Shown: positions 6,328 through 7,203 of the stretch, piece by piece | How positions within the stretch are numbered: position 1 is the first letter of the stretch | Layout of the letters: every line of letters starts with the position of its first letter | Assembly: GCA_027069035.1 (NCBI GenBank) | Contig: JALXFI010000122.1 | Coordinates: 1 to 7,203, forward strand | Direction: 5' to 3' | From: a bacterium | GTDB lineage: Bacteria > Desulfobacterota > GWC2-55-46 > S146-80 > JALXFI01 | Length of the DNA: 7,203 bases | Translations under genes and position numbers: made by a program | Notes under the pieces: model-generated | Seen by the model: only the letters and a program-made list of their open reading frames with translations | Told to the model about the DNA's origin: nothing | Databases searched by the model: none

Positions 6328-6520
6328 ATTATTTCCAGTCCTTTCACATAACGAGTCTGTAGAAAAACTGATTTAGTGTGGTGGTTTTTCTTTGCCGGGT
6401 CAATTTTTCAGGATTTTAGGTTAAGTTTAAACATCCTTTTCCATTTGTCAAACCGTAATGTTTCTTTCTTGAGACTTTCAAGCTCCTTTTTAACCTTTTT
6501 CTATCCTTATTTCCACCTTT

Positions 6521-6856
6521 TTATGTTTCTGCCATACCATACCTGAATATCTTCCCTATGTTATGTACCATGCAATATAGCTTCCACTGGATATCCACTT
6601 TGGTTTTACCTCTTAAGGCCTGCCTGTGCTGTGCAACAGCACGTAGACAGGTAAACCGACTCATACCGAGTTAATAACAGATATTGGCAAAGACAGGCTC
6701 TATGGTACCCATTCTCCGGCTGTAAAGAAAACGGCCACGGACTGAATCAAAACGCTCAATCATCTGTGTTGTCCATGTCTTTTGTTTATCTGTATTACAC
6801 CCATTAAAGATGGCCACCTGCCAGCGCTCCGTCTTAGGATTTCTCAGACATTGCAA
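6521..6856 (-). pseudogene. IS1182-like transposase, C-terminal remnant
   Basis: The minus-strand frame begins 'QCLRNPKTERWQVAIF' and continues through 'YSRRMGTIEPVFANI', which carries the third catalytic acidic residue (the E of IEPVF) of this DDE family. A TAA at 6673-6671 interrupts it; a C-to-T change of a CAA glutamine codon would explain this. Beyond it the same frame resumes with L-G-M-S-R-F-T, then after a 33-bp insertion L-R-G-K-T-K-V-D-I-Q-W and 'LYCMVHNIGKIFRYG', ending at TAA 6521. The N-terminal two thirds, including the first two catalytic aspartates, are absent. Beyond the end, a shifted frame at about 6408-6500 (KKVKKELESLKKE) may be the rest of the tail. It is inactive. The family call rests on the cysteine-rich 'CLRNPKT' motif followed by 'SRRMG-IEPVFANI'. 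Confidence 0.85.
6619..6651. repeat. 33-bp palindromic insertion inside the transposase remnant
   Basis: On the minus strand the left arm CCTGTCTACGTGCTGT and the right arm ACAGCACAGGCAGG form a hairpin with a TGC loop: seven perfect inner pairs, a 2-nt bulge, then AG/CT, a G-T wobble and CCTG/CAGG. Removing exactly these 33 bases restores R-F-T-L-R-G-K, the expected transposase sequence. Because the length is a multiple of three, the insertion left the frame open. It resembles short mobile palindromes of the REP/MITE kind; the family is not named here. Confidence 0.8.
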
Positions 6857-6900
6857 TCGTATATAAAAAAACTGTTTTTAGTTGCAGGGGAACGTCTTTT

Positions 6901-6932
6901 CTCTTGAGAAGGGCCTTTTAATGAGCGTCCCC
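6901..6932 (+). repeat. Dispersed ~33-nt repeat, copy B
   Basis: This is the partner of copy A at 5778-5810, in direct orientation: CTCTTGAGAAG, then the shared 10-mer CCTTTTAATG and CCCC at the end. It lies about 45 bp outside the broken 5' end of the transposase remnant. Just before it, GGGGAACGTC (6887-6896) faces GCGTCCCC (6925-6932) as an imperfect inverted repeat. Confidence 0.5.
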
Positions 6933-6952
6933 TTTTCTACTCTTTTCTACTC
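6933..6952 (+). repeat. Two perfect tandem copies of TTTTCTACTC
   Basis: The 10-bp unit is repeated without change at 6933-6942 and 6943-6952, directly after copy B. It sits in T-rich noncoding sequence between the transposase remnant and the alkylation-repair gene. It is probably a slippage product; no function is evident. Confidence 0.7.
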
Positions 6953-7010
6953 AATTTTTACCTTTTTGTTTTCGTTCATATTCCTGAATTATATAACCGC
7001 AACCAGAATA

Positions 7011-7203
7011 CTAATCCAATAACCCCAAAATGGTTCTTTGTCCATCACTATCCAACTTTCTCATTCCATTTTTAATTATCCATCTGGCATCTTTGCTTGG
7101 ATTTGTTTTAGTCCACCTTATTAGGAATTTTGCCACCTCATTTGGATTCTTTTTGGTTATTTCTCTTAAAATCCAAGCTACTGCCTTCTTTATATCTTTG
7201 TCC
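7011..7203 (-). CDS. AlkD-like DNA alkylation repair protein, C-terminal part (5' end outside window)
   Basis: The minus-strand frame is open from the right edge to TAG at 7013-7011, giving 63 residues. It contains 'KKAVAWILREITKKNP' followed by 'EVAKFL', then 'ARWIIKNGMRKL' and 'ILGLLD'. This is the pattern of the final HEAT-like repeats of DNA alkylation repair enzymes (AlkD/AlkC-like superfamily): 'W-LREI-KKNP--V--FL' and 'R--I--G--KL'. Members excise or bind alkylated bases in the cytoplasm. The catalytic region lies upstream of the window, so activity cannot be judged here. The gene reads toward the mobile-element remnants, which therefore lie downstream of it and need not disrupt it. 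The family call is moderately firm on this short piece. Confidence 0.65.
   Translation of the reverse strand, partial: DKDIKKAVAWILREITKKNPNEVAKFLIRWTKTNPSKDARWIIKNGMRKLDSDGQRTILGLLD

Noticed and set aside
6887..6932. GGGGAACGTC / GCGTCCCC as terminal inverted repeats of an insertion sequence
   Set aside because: The match is imperfect and the enclosed 46 bp hold no gene; kept only as a note with repeat copy B.
1..7203. CRISPR array, tRNA or rRNA
   Set aside because: No regularly spaced repeats of suitable length and no tRNA or rRNA signature were seen on either strand.

Overview
This is a bacterial chromosomal window from an AT-leaning, apparently Gram-negative organism. Its domain set (stand-alone receiver/HD-GYP protein, short histidine-kinase-like tail, MoxR-DUF58-transglutaminase operon) fits Nitrospirota or a Desulfobacterota-like lineage. 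That placement is inference from gene style only; no rRNA or other marker gene is present.

Left part (1-1282, + strand): the end of a gene with a histidine-kinase dimerisation-like tail, a perfect 9-bp hairpin directly after its stop codon, then a complete receiver + HD-GYP response regulator, predicted to degrade cyclic di-GMP. Together they look like a signalling pair.

Middle (1408-5606, - strand): a compact three-gene operon read right to left. It encodes a MoxR-type AAA+ ATPase, a membrane-anchored DUF58 protein and a large membrane protein with a periplasmic transglutaminase-like domain (TgpA type). Spacers of 19 and 28 bp suggest one transcript. The ATPase gene has a consensus extended -10 box so close to its ATG, with only pyrimidines between and no Shine-Dalgarno, that the operon mRNA is probably leaderless. 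The three proteins are a widely conserved set; a chaperone-like ATPase acting on a DUF58/transglutaminase envelope system is the usual inference, but the exact substrate is unknown.

Right part (5607-7203, - strand): an accessory, decaying region. It holds a 26-28 residue remnant of a group II intron reverse transcriptase, a tandem 11-bp repeat, an intact small four-helix membrane protein of unknown function, and the C-terminal part of an IS1182-like transposase broken by a nonsense codon. The transposase also carries a precisely excisable 33-bp palindromic insertion. Two related ~33-nt direct repeats bracket this ~1.1 kb mobile-element graveyard. At the right edge is the C-terminus of an AlkD-like DNA alkylation repair protein.

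I see no tRNA, rRNA, CRISPR array or integrase. The most unusual observations are the leaderless operon start, the 33-bp palindrome that splits a transposase in frame, and the intron RT remnant lying in the same frame directly after the stop codon of the small membrane protein.
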